A stretch of DNA of 64,000 nucleotides from Rickettsiella endosymbiont of Aleochara curtula (lineage in GTDB: Bacteria; Pseudomonadota; Gammaproteobacteria; Diplorickettsiales; Diplorickettsiaceae): assembly GCF_964030935.1 (NCBI RefSeq), contig NZ_OZ034990.1, positions 744,001 to 808,000 of the forward strand. The letters are read 5' to 3'. Of this stretch, positions 45,817 through 55,363 are shown one piece after another. Every line of letters begins with the position of its first letter. The stretch's first letter is position 1. The notes beneath the pieces are model-generated. The model was not told the DNA's origin. It did not search any database and saw only the letters and a program-made list of their open reading frames with translations. The translations under genes were made by a program, and so were the position numbers.

Positions 45817-47496
45817 ATGTCTAAGATATTTCGTATTTTTATTACTTTTATTGGCGCTGTTATATTACTAGCCCTAGTCTCTTTGATAGGATTAGTGGTG
45901 TTCGTGAATCCCAACGATCTTAAACCACAGATTAGTCAAGCCGTCACCAAGTTTACTGGGCGTCAGCTGCAATTAGGTGGTGATATTCAATGGTCTATTT
46001 TCCCTTGGTTAGGATTACAATTAAATGATGCCAAACTGACTAATAGCCCGGGCTTTGGTAGTAATCCCTTCGCACAAATTAAAAAGTTAGACATTCAAGT
46101 TCGTTTACTCCCCTTATTACATAAGCAGTTGGAAATTGGTAAGTTTCAAGTAAATGGACTCACACTCTATTTGGTAAAAAATGCTAAGGGTCAGGTCAAC
46201 TGGGAAGGTCCGCTGACCTCGTCTAACAAAACTTCTAGTAGTTCAGAAAATAATCGTTTAGATCGTTTAAAACCAATAGGATTTATCGTAACCGGTTTAG
46301 GCATTCGTGACGGCCATATTATTTATGCTGACCAGCAAAAAAATAAGCATATTGAGATAACTGGACTACAGCTTAAAAGTGCAAATCTTGCTATTAATAA
46401 AACTTCCCCTTTTGACATTCAGTTTAACTTAAATTCTAACGTACCTAATATTAATGCTGCCGTTAAGTTGCGCTCAGATATCTTGCTCAGTGCCGATAGA
46501 AGCCATCTAGAATTTAATCATCTTAATTTAAATACTTATTTAAAAGGGCCTAATTATCCTAAAGGCGTACTTCCTCTTTCTCTAAAAGGACATATCAATT
46601 TCGATTTAAATAAACAAGATATTACCGTTGATGACCTCATTGCCTTTATTAATCAAATTAAACTAAACGGACAGATTACAGGACAACATATTTTAAATAA
46701 TCCTAGCTTTGCGGGTCGCTTAAACAGCCCTCAAATTAAAACAGGACAATTAACTTTTCAACAAATACATCTTGGCTTTCAATTTTCAAATAATTTGCTT
46801 ACGCTTAATCCTATTAATGCCCAATTTTATCGAGGCAATTATCAGGGAAAAGCCACTGTCAATCTTAATCCAAAAGTACCCTTCATTACTGCGCAAAATC
46901 AATTTAATCAAATTAACACTGCATTATTGTTGCAAGATCTAATTAATAAAAGTCAGATACAATTAGCCGGTTTAGCGACATTGAACCTTAATGTAACCAC
47001 GACCGGTGATACCACTGATGCACTCATAAAAAATTTAAGCGGACAAGGTCACTTTAATTTAGATCAAGGTGCACTAAAAGGAATTAATTTATCCTATTGG
47101 ATAGCATTAGGAAAAGCACTACTTAAACACGAAGTCACACCTAAGAACACAGGTTCGGATACACCATTCGATAAATTTAATGGTAGTTTTAATATTAATC
47201 AGGGCATCGTCAGTAACAATGATTTAATCATTAGCAGCGGTCGTTTGCGTGTCAATGGTAAAGGCTTGTTGAATTTACCATTGCAACAAATCAATTATGA
47301 ATTACAAGCCCAACCGATTTTAGCCGACGGTAGCCCTGAAGGAATTGCCATACCGATTCGGATCTCAGGACCTTTAGAACACATTTCTATCAGCCCCATT
47401 CTGGATCAACTCAGTGTGGACATCATCAAAGAAAAACTCAAAGGGAAACTAGGCGATACATTAAAAAAATTAGATTTAAACAAACTATTTCATTAA
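45817..47496 (+). CDS. AsmA family outer-membrane biogenesis protein
   Basis: 559 residues. N-terminal membrane helix (about 7-29), then NPNDLKPQISQAVTKFTGRQLQLGGDIQWSIFPWLGLQL, the classic AsmA N-terminal domain, and a C-terminal AsmA domain (SGQGHFNLDQGALKGINL). These beta-rich proteins bridge the periplasm and help maintain the outer membrane, probably in lipid transport. It precedes mutY, as in many gammaproteobacteria. Confidence 0.92.
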   Translation: MSKIFRIFITFIGAVILLALVSLIGLVVFVNPNDLKPQISQAVTKFTGRQLQLGGDIQWSIFPWLGLQLNDAKLTNSPGFGSNPFAQIKKLDIQVRLLPLLHKQLEIGKFQVNGLTLYLVKNAKGQVNWEGPLTSSNKTSSSSENNRLDRLKPIGFIVTGLGIRDGHIIYADQQKNKHIEITGLQLKSANLAINKTSPFDIQFNLNSNVPNINAAVKLRSDILLSADRSHLEFNHLNLNTYLKGPNYPKGVLPLSLKGHINFDLNKQDITVDDLIAFINQIKLNGQITGQHILNNPSFAGRLNSPQIKTGQLTFQQIHLGFQFSNNLLTLNPINAQFYRGNYQGKATVNLNPKVPFITAQNQFNQINTALLLQDLINKSQIQLAGLATLNLNVTTTGDTTDALIKNLSGQGHFNLDQGALKGINLSYWIALGKALLKHEVTPKNTGSDTPFDKFNGSFNINQGIVSNNDLIISSGRLRVNGKGLLNLPLQQINYELQAQPILADGSPEGIAIPIRISGPLEHISISPILDQLSVDIIKEKLKGKLGDTLKKLDLNKLFH

Positions 47497-47541
47497 TTAC
47501 TAAAGCAAAACATCAGTAACTAATTTGTTATAAAGCGTCCC

Positions 47542-48603
47542 GTGACACTAACAGCTAAACAATTTCAACAAAAAATATTAACCTGGTTCAGTAGCTCGGG
47601 CCGCAAACATCTCCCCTGGCAGCAAGCAAAATCACCCTATCTTATTTGGCTTTCGGAAATCATGCTGCAACAGACCCAAGTTGCCACAGTGATTCCTTAT
47701 TTTGAACGTTTTGTTCAACATTTTCCGACACTTTCCTCACTCGCTAAAGCAGATATCGATGAGGTTATTATGCTTTGGGCAGGCTTAGGTTATTATGCTC
47801 GGGCACGCAATTTACACCGCTGTGCGCAATCCATTGAAAAAGAATATTCAGGAAAATTTCCACAAGATTTATTGTTACTACAAAACCTACCTGGCATCGG
47901 TCGATCAACAGCCGGCGCCATACTTGCCTTAGCATTTAGCCAGCCTGCGACTATACTCGATGGAAATGTAAAACGAGTACTGGCGCGGTTTCATGCCATC
48001 TCAGGCTGGTCTGGTTCAAGCATAGTAAGTAAACAATTATGGGCTTTAGCTGAACATTATACGCCCAAAAATAAATACATTGGTGAATATACACAAGCGA
48101 TGATGGATCTGGGCGCACTCGTTTGCACACGCACGCAACCCAAATGTACAGAATGCCCTTTACAAAGCCATTGCCAAGCTTATATTGAAAATAACACTAC
48201 AGATTATCCCTCACCCAAACCACGTGAAACCATCCCTTGCCGTACCATCAAGATGCTAATCTTAATCAATGATCAGCAAGAAATTTTACTAGAAAAACGG
48301 CCGCCGTTCGGAATTTGGGGGGGATTATGGAGTTTGCCGGAATGTTCAATAACAGAAAATATGAAAAATTTTTGCAAAAAACACTATTATTGTGAAATAG
48401 AGAAACCTATCAAAAAATATCATTTTTTAAAACATACGTTTAGTCATTTTCAACTGGAAATTAGGCCTGTCGTCATACCTGTAAAACAATGGTGCCCGCC
48501 ACTAATGGAATCTGAGCGCATAGTCTGGTATAACAAGCAACAATTAGCCACGAAAGGTCTTGCCGCACCAGTCAGAAAATTATTAAGCCACATACACTCA
48601 TAG
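47542..48603 (+). CDS. mutY: A/G-specific adenine glycosylase MutY
   Basis: 353 residues from GTG at 47542. SEIMLQQTQVATVIPYF holds the catalytic Glu, LPGIGRSTAGAILALAF is the HhH motif, ILDGNVKRVLARF the catalytic Asp, and CTRTQPKCTECPLQSHC the [4Fe-4S] site. A C-terminal Nudix-like 8-oxoG reader follows. It removes A opposite 8-oxoG. The last codons and TAG (HIHS, stop) come from a degenerate family A copy. Confidence 0.96.
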   Translation: MTLTAKQFQQKILTWFSSSGRKHLPWQQAKSPYLIWLSEIMLQQTQVATVIPYFERFVQHFPTLSSLAKADIDEVIMLWAGLGYYARARNLHRCAQSIEKEYSGKFPQDLLLLQNLPGIGRSTAGAILALAFSQPATILDGNVKRVLARFHAISGWSGSSIVSKQLWALAEHYTPKNKYIGEYTQAMMDLGALVCTRTQPKCTECPLQSHCQAYIENNTTDYPSPKPRETIPCRTIKMLILINDQQEILLEKRPPFGIWGGLWSLPECSITENMKNFCKKHYYCEIEKPIKKYHFLKHTFSHFQLEIRPVVIPVKQWCPPLMESERIVWYNKQQLATKGLAAPVRKLLSHIHS

Positions 48604-48667
48604 CAATGATGCTTTTGGCAAATACCGCAGAGTTAAGTGACAGACAACAATTCAAATGCGAAGAGTA
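48592..48667 (+). repeat. Degenerate, internally deleted family A copy (A6)
   Basis: ATACACTCATAGCAATGATG then a shortened middle and the tail AACAATTCAAATGCGAAGAG. About 76 bp instead of 124. It forms the mutY stop codon and abuts full copy A7, sharing that copy's AATTCAAATGCG tail variant. Confidence 0.75.
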
Positions 48668-48789
48668 TACTCGCAGCAGTTGGATTTTTGGCAAGGCGCC
48701 GCGAGAATGAAGCAACCGGATGTATTCAAGATACATGAGGATTGCGAGTTGAGCGGCAACACAGACAACAATTCAAATGCGAAGAGTAT
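48666..48789 (+). repeat. Family A palindromic repeat, copy A7 (mutY-yggX)
   Basis: About 124 bp, TATACTCGCAGCAGTTGG to ATGCGAAGAGTAT. Its GAAGAG lies 5 nt or so before the yggX ATG and serves as the apparent ribosome-binding site. Confidence 0.9.
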
Positions 48790-48791
48790 TT

Positions 48792-49070
48792 ATGAGCCGA
48801 ACTATTTATTGCATTAAACTACATACCCAAGCAGAAGGACTTGATTATCTCCCTTACCCCGGAGAATTAGGTCAACGCATTTATCAATCGATTAGTAAAC
48901 CCGCTTGGCAACAATGGGTAAACCATCAAACTATGCTCATTAACGAATATCGCTTAAGTACATTCGAGCCTCAAGCACGGGAATTTTTGAAAAAAGAAAT
49001 GGAAAAGTTTTTATTTGGATCGGATGAAGTAGCGAGCACTCCTCCACCGGGGTATAGTGACCCTCATTAA
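48792..49070 (+). CDS. yggX: Probable Fe(2+)-trafficking protein YggX
   Basis: 92 residues from ATG at 48792; an in-frame extension to 48777 lies in the repeat and is rejected. [30 protein letters not shown] and [22 protein letters not shown] are diagnostic (family 90 residues). It protects Fe-S clusters from oxidative damage and suits its place next to mutY. Confidence 0.95.
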   Translation: MSRTIYCIKLHTQAEGLDYLPYPGELGQRIYQSISKPAWQQWVNHQTMLINEYRLSTFEPQAREFLKKEMEKFLFGSDEVASTPPPGYSDPH

Positions 49071-49111
49071 AATCATATAAAAGACGAGTTTATCTCACTA
49101 AAAGGTGATTC

Positions 49112-49939
49112 ATGACAGCCCATTTTTCCCCACAACAGCTTGCTCAATCTATTTTGAAACGTCGAACTGATTTCCAACCTAAGATTGGAATTATTTTAGG
49201 CTCTGGTTTAGCAGATATTGCCGATAAGCTTACTGACAGCATCTCAATTCCCTATGCTGAACTTCCTGGTTTTCCAGTGAGTAGCGTAATAGGACATCAT
49301 GGAAAAATGATACTTGGCTATCTCAACAAAATACCTGTTGTATGTTGCCAAGGGCGTGTTCATCCCTATGAAGGGATGCAAGGTAAAGACTTTAAAACAT
49401 TTATCCGCACCTTAAAATGTTTGGGCTGCCATACCCTATTAATGACGAATGCTGTCGGAGCCTTAAATAAAAATGTGGAATTAGGTCAATTGATTTTAAT
49501 TTCCGATCATATCAATTTTCAACCGATGAATCCTCTTGCCGGACCTAATGATGAAGAATTTGGTCCACGTTTCTTCCCTATGGATGATGCTTATGATTCG
49601 GGTATCCGACATATCATTCAACAAACGGCAAAAAAGTTGTCTATCCCTTTAAACGAAGGGGTGTATGTTAGTGTTTTAGGTCCTAATTTTGAAACTCCTG
49701 CAGAAATACGGGCTTTTCGACAGTTAGGTGCGGATGTAGTAGGAATGTCCACCGTTCCCGAGGTGATTGTTGCTAGACATTGCGGTTTAAATGTAGCGGT
49801 CATTTCTGTAGTAACGAATCTAGCGGCTGGACTTAGTGATGAACCGATTACGCATGAAGGAACGGTACATTTTGCCGCGAAAGCAAGCGATAATCTAGGC
49901 CGATTGCTCGAATCCGCAGTCGTACAGATTCCCCATTGA
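49112..49939 (+). CDS. punA: Purine nucleoside phosphorylase (trimeric PNP type)
   Basis: 275 residues. ILGSGLADIADKL, GHHGKMILGYL, QGRVHPYEGM, TNAVGALN and GMSTVPEVIVARHCGL are the phosphate-, purine- and ribose-binding blocks of the PNP/MTAP family (the Glu of LGPNFETPAEI contacts the base). It splits guanosine and inosine in purine salvage. Strong AAAGGTG precedes the ATG. A family A tail fragment follows. Confidence 0.92.
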   Translation: MTAHFSPQQLAQSILKRRTDFQPKIGIILGSGLADIADKLTDSISIPYAELPGFPVSSVIGHHGKMILGYLNKIPVVCCQGRVHPYEGMQGKDFKTFIRTLKCLGCHTLLMTNAVGALNKNVELGQLILISDHINFQPMNPLAGPNDEEFGPRFFPMDDAYDSGIRHIIQQTAKKLSIPLNEGVYVSVLGPNFETPAEIRAFRQLGADVVGMSTVPEVIVARHCGLNVAVISVVTNLAAGLSDEPITHEGTVHFAAKASDNLGRLLESAVVQIPH

Positions 49940-49944
49940 TGTAA

Positions 49945-49968
49945 CAAGAATTCAAGTGCGAAGAGTAT
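49945..49968 (+). repeat. Family A tail fragment (A8)
   Basis: CAAGAATTCAAGTGCGAAGA followed by GTAT, the last 24 bp of the family A unit with no head. It lies between convergent PNP and SDR genes, one base from the SDR stop. Confidence 0.7.
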
Positions 49969-49969
49969 T

Positions 49970-50719
49970 TTATTGTATGGTGTAGCCACCATCAATATTA
50001 ACCAATGCACCCGTCATAAACGAAGCGGAATCACTACATAAGAAACCGACCAGCTGCGCCACTTCCTCAGGTTTTCCTACGCGCTTCAGCGGTAATTTTT
50101 CAGCCACTTGTGCTTGAATAGAAGAAAGTGTTGAGCCTGTTTTTTGCCGAAAACTTTCTAAAACAGCTTGATACATCGGTGTATCGATAGTACCGGGGCA
50201 AACACAATTAACTCGAATTCCATAAGCGGCATAATCTAATGCCGTACTTTTAGCTAATTGTGCAATAGCTGCTTTACTTGCACCATAAATGGCGCATTGT
50301 TCTTTGGCGATAAAAGCTTGATCCGAAGCCATTAAAACGATTGTTCCGAATCCTTGCTGTTTCATGCAAGGTAATACTTGCTGCAAACAATAAATCGTAC
50401 CCATTAAATTGGTTGCAAAGACTTTTTGCATAGCTTCATCAGAACTTTCTTCTATGTTAGCAAATAAATGTATACCCGCATTACAAAAAAGATAATCAAT
50501 CGTTGGGTTTTTCTGAAGAATGGTATGCATCGCTGATTTAACTTGATCAGCTTTCGAAACATCACACGCTAAGTAATGAATCGACTGAGATGCGACATTT
50601 GCCAATTTTTTTTTATCGAGTATGTAAACGGTTGCTCCTGCACCACTGAATAACGCGACAGTTGCTGCGCCAATTCCTGATGATCCACCGGTTATTATAA
50701 TTGTTTTATTTTGAAACAT
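49970..50719 (-). CDS. SDR-family oxidoreductase
   Basis: 249 residues. Classical SDR: TGGSSGIGAATV cofactor loop, NAGIH, catalytic Ser in LMASDQ, YGASKAAIAQLAKS (Tyr/Lys), VCPGTIDTPM. It resembles 3-oxoacyl reductase / sugar-alcohol dehydrogenases; substrate unknown. The cofactor is probably NAD(H), since an Asp (LDKKK) ends the second strand. ATG overlaps the scpA stop (TAATG). Confidence 0.85.
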   Translation of the reverse strand: MFQNKTIIITGGSSGIGAATVALFSGAGATVYILDKKKLANVASQSIHYLACDVSKADQVKSAMHTILQKNPTIDYLFCNAGIHLFANIEESSDEAMQKVFATNLMGTIYCLQQVLPCMKQQGFGTIVLMASDQAFIAKEQCAIYGASKAAIAQLAKSTALDYAAYGIRVNCVCPGTIDTPMYQAVLESFRQKTGSTLSSIQAQVAEKLPLKRVGKPEEVAQLVGFLCSDSASFMTGALVNIDGGYTIQ

Positions 50720-51534
50720 TAGATTCCTCGCACTTCAATCTCTCCAAAAGGGTCGGCTTGCGAAAGTTTAACTAAGGATTGGCGCCATAATTCTAACAAA
50801 GCCATAAAAGTCACTACGACACCCATACGACCTTCATCGAGTTTAAACAGCTCAGTAAATTTTAACTGAGATTGCGTGGTTATTTTATGCAAAATTTGCG
50901 CCATACGATCCTTAATCGACAACGGTTCTTCGGCAATGGCATGATGCGTTCTTAAAGCAGCCCTAGATAAAACCGCTTGAAAAGCTTCCACTAACTCCTC
51001 TAAAGCCAAAGGCGGAAGTTGTCTGGGATTTTCTGCCGAAACAGACGGCAGAACGGCTTCCGCCATCGCTAAAAAAACATCGCGGCCTAAACGCGGCAAT
51101 TGCTCTAAAGTCTGCGCGGCTTGTTTGGTTCTTTCGTACTCTTGTAAACGACGTATTAATTCAGCCCGAGGATCGGCCTCATCATTCGTTTGCGCCTCGA
51201 AGGGCTTAGGCAAAAGCAGACGTGATTTAATTTCAGTGAGTATGGCCGCCATGACCAGATATTCGGCGGCTAATTCAATTTCCAATACCTGCATCAACTC
51301 AATATATTGCATATATTGGCGCGTTATTTCTGCAACCGGAATATCCAAAATATCAAAATTTTGCTTTTTTATCAGATAGAGCAGCAGATCTAAAGGTCCT
51401 GTAAAGGCTTCTAGCAGTACTTCTAAGGCCTGAGGAGGAATATACAGATCACTAGGCATTTGGGCCAAGGGTTGACCACGTATAGTGGCAATAGGCGTAT
51501 CGGCTGGTGTCGTAGCAAGTAGGTTTTCAGTCAT
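50719..51534 (-). CDS. scpA: Segregation and condensation protein A
   Basis: 271 residues from ATG at 51534 (GGAG just upstream; an in-frame TTG at 51561 is less likely). FTGPLDLLLYLIKKQNFDILDIPVAEITRQYMQYI is the kleisin N-terminal SMC-binding block; TFMALLELWRQSLVKLSQADPFGEI is the C-terminal winged helix. It acts with SMC and ScpB in chromosome organisation. scpB, often adjacent, is not here. Confidence 0.94.
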   Translation of the reverse strand: MTENLLATTPADTPIATIRGQPLAQMPSDLYIPPQALEVLLEAFTGPLDLLLYLIKKQNFDILDIPVAEITRQYMQYIELMQVLEIELAAEYLVMAAILTEIKSRLLLPKPFEAQTNDEADPRAELIRRLQEYERTKQAAQTLEQLPRLGRDVFLAMAEAVLPSVSAENPRQLPPLALEELVEAFQAVLSRAALRTHHAIAEEPLSIKDRMAQILHKITTQSQLKFTELFKLDEGRMGVVVTFMALLELWRQSLVKLSQADPFGEIEVRGI

Positions 51535-51550
51535 AGCTCCAGTGTAATGG

Positions 51551-52189
51551 TTATAAGCCAAAAAATCTAAAAAAAACCGATAATAGCCCCTGCAATAGCG
51601 GACCTAAGATTCTGGCCAGAACACCACTGGCTAATAACAGCACTAAAATAAAAAACCCATACACCTCTAATTTATTAAACTGATAAGCCATCGCCGGTGA
51701 CAAAAAACTAGCCACTACGCGACTACCATCTAAAGGTGGGATCGGAATTAGATTTAATAGCATTAATACCAAATTAATCGACACGCCGATCTGGGCCATA
51801 TAAATAATCGGCGCATTATCAAATAACATCGCTATTTTGGCGATACCCACCCACAAAAAAGCCATCGCGAGATTCGCCATAGGGCCCGCGGCGGCGACTA
51901 AAGCCATATCACGTCTGGGGTTTTTAAGATTTTGCCAAGTAACCGGTACCGGTTTCGCCCAACCAAATACGAACCCACCCAGGAAAAAAAGAATGGCTGG
52001 TACAATAATGGTGCCGATGGGGTCAATATGCTTCAATGGATTCAGCGTTAAACGGCCCAATACTTTAGCCGTAGGATCGCCGCATTTTGAGGCAACCCAG
52101 CCATGTGCGGTTTCATGGACAGTGATAGCGAACAGTAAAGGTATCACCCATAGTATTATTTTTTGGCCTAAAGAAAAATCACCTATCAT
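51551..52189 (-). CDS. Site-2-protease-type membrane metalloprotease (M50 family)
   Basis: 212 residues, about six hydrophobic segments. Zinc motif HETAH in FAITVHETAHGWVASKCGD and the third ligand in LLNLIPIPPLDGSRV. No PDZ domain, so it is the short S2P group rather than RseP. It probably cleaves within membrane helices; substrate unknown. It lies directly upstream of scpA, an order found in many proteobacteria. Confidence 0.9.
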   Translation of the reverse strand: MIGDFSLGQKIILWVIPLLFAITVHETAHGWVASKCGDPTAKVLGRLTLNPLKHIDPIGTIIVPAILFFLGGFVFGWAKPVPVTWQNLKNPRRDMALVAAAGPMANLAMAFLWVGIAKIAMLFDNAPIIYMAQIGVSINLVLMLLNLIPIPPLDGSRVVASFLSPAMAYQFNKLEVYGFFILVLLLASGVLARILGPLLQGLLSVFFRFFGL

Positions 52190-52441
52190 CTTTTAACTCA
52201 ATAACCTCATTAAACTAAAGTATATACTCATCCAAACTAAATTGGCGAATAGACTGATTCGAAAGCTTGCCAAAAATGCCCTGATTTACGCTAAAACCTA
52301 ACAATATTTCTCATTACTGATGACATCCATATTTTTTTGGCTTTCTGAAAGCAGAATTAGGCTGACCTTTAATTTAATAATGCGTTAAGGAAAGTTAATT
52401 ACAGTAGTTTAAAAATTACAAATTAATCTTGAGACCAAAAA

Positions 52442-53983
52442 ATGCCCGCAAAAAATACCCAGTCGATTTTGATGCATGAAGATACATTTCTTAGTGCAAA
52501 AAATGCAAATAATGAAAAAGATCTAGAGAAACACTTAACGGAAATTATGACGGTTGCCAACGGGCATTATAACACCGTATATCGTATGTATAAAAATAAC
52601 CCCAATATAGAAAAATTTAGCTTTTGTAAGGAAAATTTCCAAAAAATTAAGTCTATTATTGAATCAAAAGGAAATTCTACAGCATTAATTAATAAAATTT
52701 ATCTGGAAGCATGGATATCAACGCTCTATTCTGATGTGCATGCCTTAAATTTGGATCCAGAAACAGAAGAGGAACTAATTAAATTAAACGAAAAGATTCT
52801 AGCTATTGGAATTGATTTCATAAAATTACAAACGAAAAAAGCAAGTTTAGATTCAAAAGATGAAAACTCGGTTACGCTGCTAGAGTATATCGATGATTTT
52901 GAACAGACCTGGAAAACTAAGGAAAAAAGACTTCTAGCAGATAGTCATTATAATTTTGCAGAAACTTTAGTCGAAAAATCTAAAATAGAATTAAAAGATA
53001 AAGCGAATGGCCAGATAAATCAGGTAGAAGCTGCAATGAAGTTTTTAGCAAAAGCCGTTAATTTTTATAAACAGGCTAATCTATCAAAATCCGCAGATCA
53101 AACAGAGCAGCGCATAAAAGAACTTGAAATAACAGCACAAAAATTACAGAATTCATCCAAGAATAATCATTTTACTTCGCACCCGAATAAAAAACTCGTC
53201 GTAGTTTTAAGGAGAACATCTCCCCCGTTAAAACATGCAGCAATAACATGGACCGCATCCTATAAAGAAACTCCTAAGGAAACATCGGATAAATTGCCTA
53301 AAGTGCTTGATCAATCCATACTTCCTATAGTAACGCAAAAAATAGCTGCCTCAGATGCGATCAAACCAACTCAGCGTAAAAGAGAATCATTTGACAATGA
53401 CATCAAGCCAGCTAAAAAAGTAAAAATAGATCCTGCTATCGCCCCCCATCATAAAATAAAGTCCCAATGGAAAAAAGAGTGTGAACATTTATTAAACGAG
53501 TTCTCACAAATGAGAATAAACGATAAGCTTGAAGGTATCCTCAATCCTTTCCATAAGAAATCATTTAACGAACGTCGCGCTATCGCTTGCAACAATTATG
53601 CAATAACCATAATAATGGATTTAATCAACTCAAAAAAGAATGCAGCTGACTCTGAAAAACTGGAACTTTTAGAAAAAGCCAAAAAGCAATTTTTAAATTC
53701 CTCAAATTTTTATACTCAGACTAATCTTTTAAAAGAAAAAGATAAAGCAAAGCAATGCATAAATATACTTACATTAAGCATAAAAAAATTAGCTTCTATC
53801 GCATCCACTAATGAAAAAACTACCTTCGATAAACCAGTAGTTAGTGATAAAAAACTTGTTTTACCTATTCGAGACACTCGAACTTTCTTTAAAAACTTAT
53901 CATGCCCGGAAAACAATGCTATAAAAGTTGAAAATCAGCAAAACTCAGGAAAGCTTGTCTATTCGCCTTTATCACTGCGTTAA
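52442..53983 (+). CDS. Unrecognised Lys-rich helical protein with bipartite c-Myc-like nuclear localisation signal; candidate nuclear effector
   Basis: 513 residues, no known family, no signal peptide or membrane segment. Two related helical blocks (about 165-235 and 379-449) share the pattern NFA/NYA.., A..FL..., NFYxQxNLxKxxD, then Q.I..L....KL, and look like tetratricopeptide-type repeats. Between them, R312-K-R314, ten residues, then K325-K-V-K328 form a bipartite nuclear signal; PAKKVKID closely resembles c-Myc PAAKRVKLD. It stands alone after a 252-bp gap. Host-nucleus targeting is inference; coding use is A+T-rich like its neighbours. Confidence 0.7.
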   Translation: MPAKNTQSILMHEDTFLSAKNANNEKDLEKHLTEIMTVANGHYNTVYRMYKNNPNIEKFSFCKENFQKIKSIIESKGNSTALINKIYLEAWISTLYSDVHALNLDPETEEELIKLNEKILAIGIDFIKLQTKKASLDSKDENSVTLLEYIDDFEQTWKTKEKRLLADSHYNFAETLVEKSKIELKDKANGQINQVEAAMKFLAKAVNFYKQANLSKSADQTEQRIKELEITAQKLQNSSKNNHFTSHPNKKLVVVLRRTSPPLKHAAITWTASYKETPKETSDKLPKVLDQSILPIVTQKIAASDAIKPTQRKRESFDNDIKPAKKVKIDPAIAPHHKIKSQWKKECEHLLNEFSQMRINDKLEGILNPFHKKSFNERRAIACNNYAITIIMDLINSKKNAADSEKLELLEKAKKQFLNSSNFYTQTNLLKEKDKAKQCINILTLSIKKLASIASTNEKTTFDKPVVSDKKLVLPIRDTRTFFKNLSCPENNAIKVENQQNSGKLVYSPLSLR

Positions 53984-54070
53984 CATTAACAAAGTAAACT
54001 CGCTCAAGTAAACAAAATCCTGTAAAATTGGATCGAAATTTTTCTATCCCAAAAAAAAGCGGAGAGCGTA

Positions 54071-55363
54071 ATGTCTTACCAGCATATTCAGATTCCAAGT
54101 TCCGGCGAAAAAATATCGGTTAATTCAGATTATTCTTTAAATGTGCCGAATCAACCAATAATTCCTTTTATTGAAGGTGATGGTATCGGTGTTGATATCA
54201 CGCCAGCGATGCGACTCGTGGTTGATGCCGCTGTCAGCAAGGCTTATGGCGATAAACGTCGAATTGCTTGGATGGAAATCTATGCCGGAGAAAAAGCCAC
54301 ACAGATTTACGGTTCTGATGTTTGGTTACCCGAAGAAACACTCGCTGCAGTGCGTGATTATGTGGTTTCGATCAAGGGGCCGCTCACCACGCCAGTAGGT
54401 GGAGGTATTCGTTCGTTAAATGTGGCATTGCGCCAAAAACTAGATTTATATGTTTGCCTACGCCCAGTCCGTTATTTTAAAGGCGTGCCTAGCCCGGTTC
54501 GTGAACCGGAAAAAACTAACATGGTCATCTTTCGGGAAAACTCTGAAGATATTTATGCCGGAATCGAATGGGAAGCCGACAGTAAAGAAGCCAAAAAATT
54601 GATCGCTTTCTTACAACATGACATGGGCGTTAAAAAAATTCGTTTTCCTGAGCACTGTGGCATCGGTATTAAACCGGTATCGAAAGAAGGCACACAACGT
54701 TTAGTCAAACGCGCGATTCAATATGCTATAGACCAAGATCTGCCCTCAGTAACCTTAGTGCATAAAGGCAATATCATGAAATTCACCGAAGGTGCTTTTA
54801 AAGATTGGGGTTATGCAGTGGCTAAAGAGCAATTTGGTGCAGAGTTGCTTGATGGCGGCCCATGGATGCGCTTAAAAAATCCGAAAACTGCTAAAGAAAT
54901 CATTATTAAAGATTTCATTGCCGATGCCTTCTTACAACAAATTCTACTCCGTCCCGCCGAATATAGCGTAATTGCAACATTAAATTTGAATGGTGATTAT
55001 ATTTCAGATGCTTTAGCCGCACAGGTCGGCGGCATCGGCATTGCCCCTGGCGCAAATCTGAGTGACAAAGTGGCCATGTTTGAAGCAACTCATGGCACAG
55101 CACCCAAATATGCCGGACAAAATAAGGTCAATCCCGGATCGTTGATCCTATCCGCTGAAATGATGTTACGGCATTTGGAGTGGAATGAAGCAGCCGATCA
55201 CATCATTACCGGTGTGGAAGGCGCTATCCTAGCAAAAACCGTGACTTATGACTTTGCCCGTTTAATGAACGATGCCAAAGAAGTCAGTTGCTCTGATTTT
55301 GCCCAAGCTATTGTCGATCATATGTGCAATAAACAAACACTTGCCTCGGCTACTGCATTATAA
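54071..55363 (+). CDS. icd: Isocitrate dehydrogenase (NADP+)
   Basis: 430 residues, close to E. coli Icd (416). [37 protein letters not shown] with the regulatory Ser of the IDH-kinase site, [30 protein letters not shown] and [19 protein letters not shown] are all present. GGAGAG precedes the ATG. TCA-cycle step isocitrate to 2-oxoglutarate. A strong hairpin terminator follows. Confidence 0.97.
   Translation: MSYQHIQIPSSGEKISVNSDYSLNVPNQPIIPFIEGDGIGVDITPAMRLVVDAAVSKAYGDKRRIAWMEIYAGEKATQIYGSDVWLPEETLAAVRDYVVSIKGPLTTPVGGGIRSLNVALRQKLDLYVCLRPVRYFKGVPSPVREPEKTNMVIFRENSEDIYAGIEWEADSKEAKKLIAFLQHDMGVKKIRFPEHCGIGIKPVSKEGTQRLVKRAIQYAIDQDLPSVTLVHKGNIMKFTEGAFKDWGYAVAKEQFGAELLDGGPWMRLKNPKTAKEIIIKDFIADAFLQQILLRPAEYSVIATLNLNGDYISDALAAQVGGIGIAPGANLSDKVAMFEATHGTAPKYAGQNKVNPGSLILSAEMMLRHLEWNEAADHIITGVEGAILAKTVTYDFARLMNDAKEVSCSDFAQAIVDHMCNKQTLASATAL

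Noticed and set aside
48777-48791. Upstream extension of yggX
   Set aside because: Falls in the repeat tail; the conserved protein begins at the ATG at 48792.
49618-50010. 130-residue antisense ORF over the PNP gene
   Set aside because: Shadow of a conserved gene on the other strand.
51837-52196. 119-residue antisense ORF over the M50 protease gene
   Set aside because: Shadow frame with no supporting signals.
52340-52441. PmrA-like box before the 513-residue gene
   Set aside because: TTAA strings occur but without two TTAAT cores at an 11-bp period; too weak in A+T-rich DNA.
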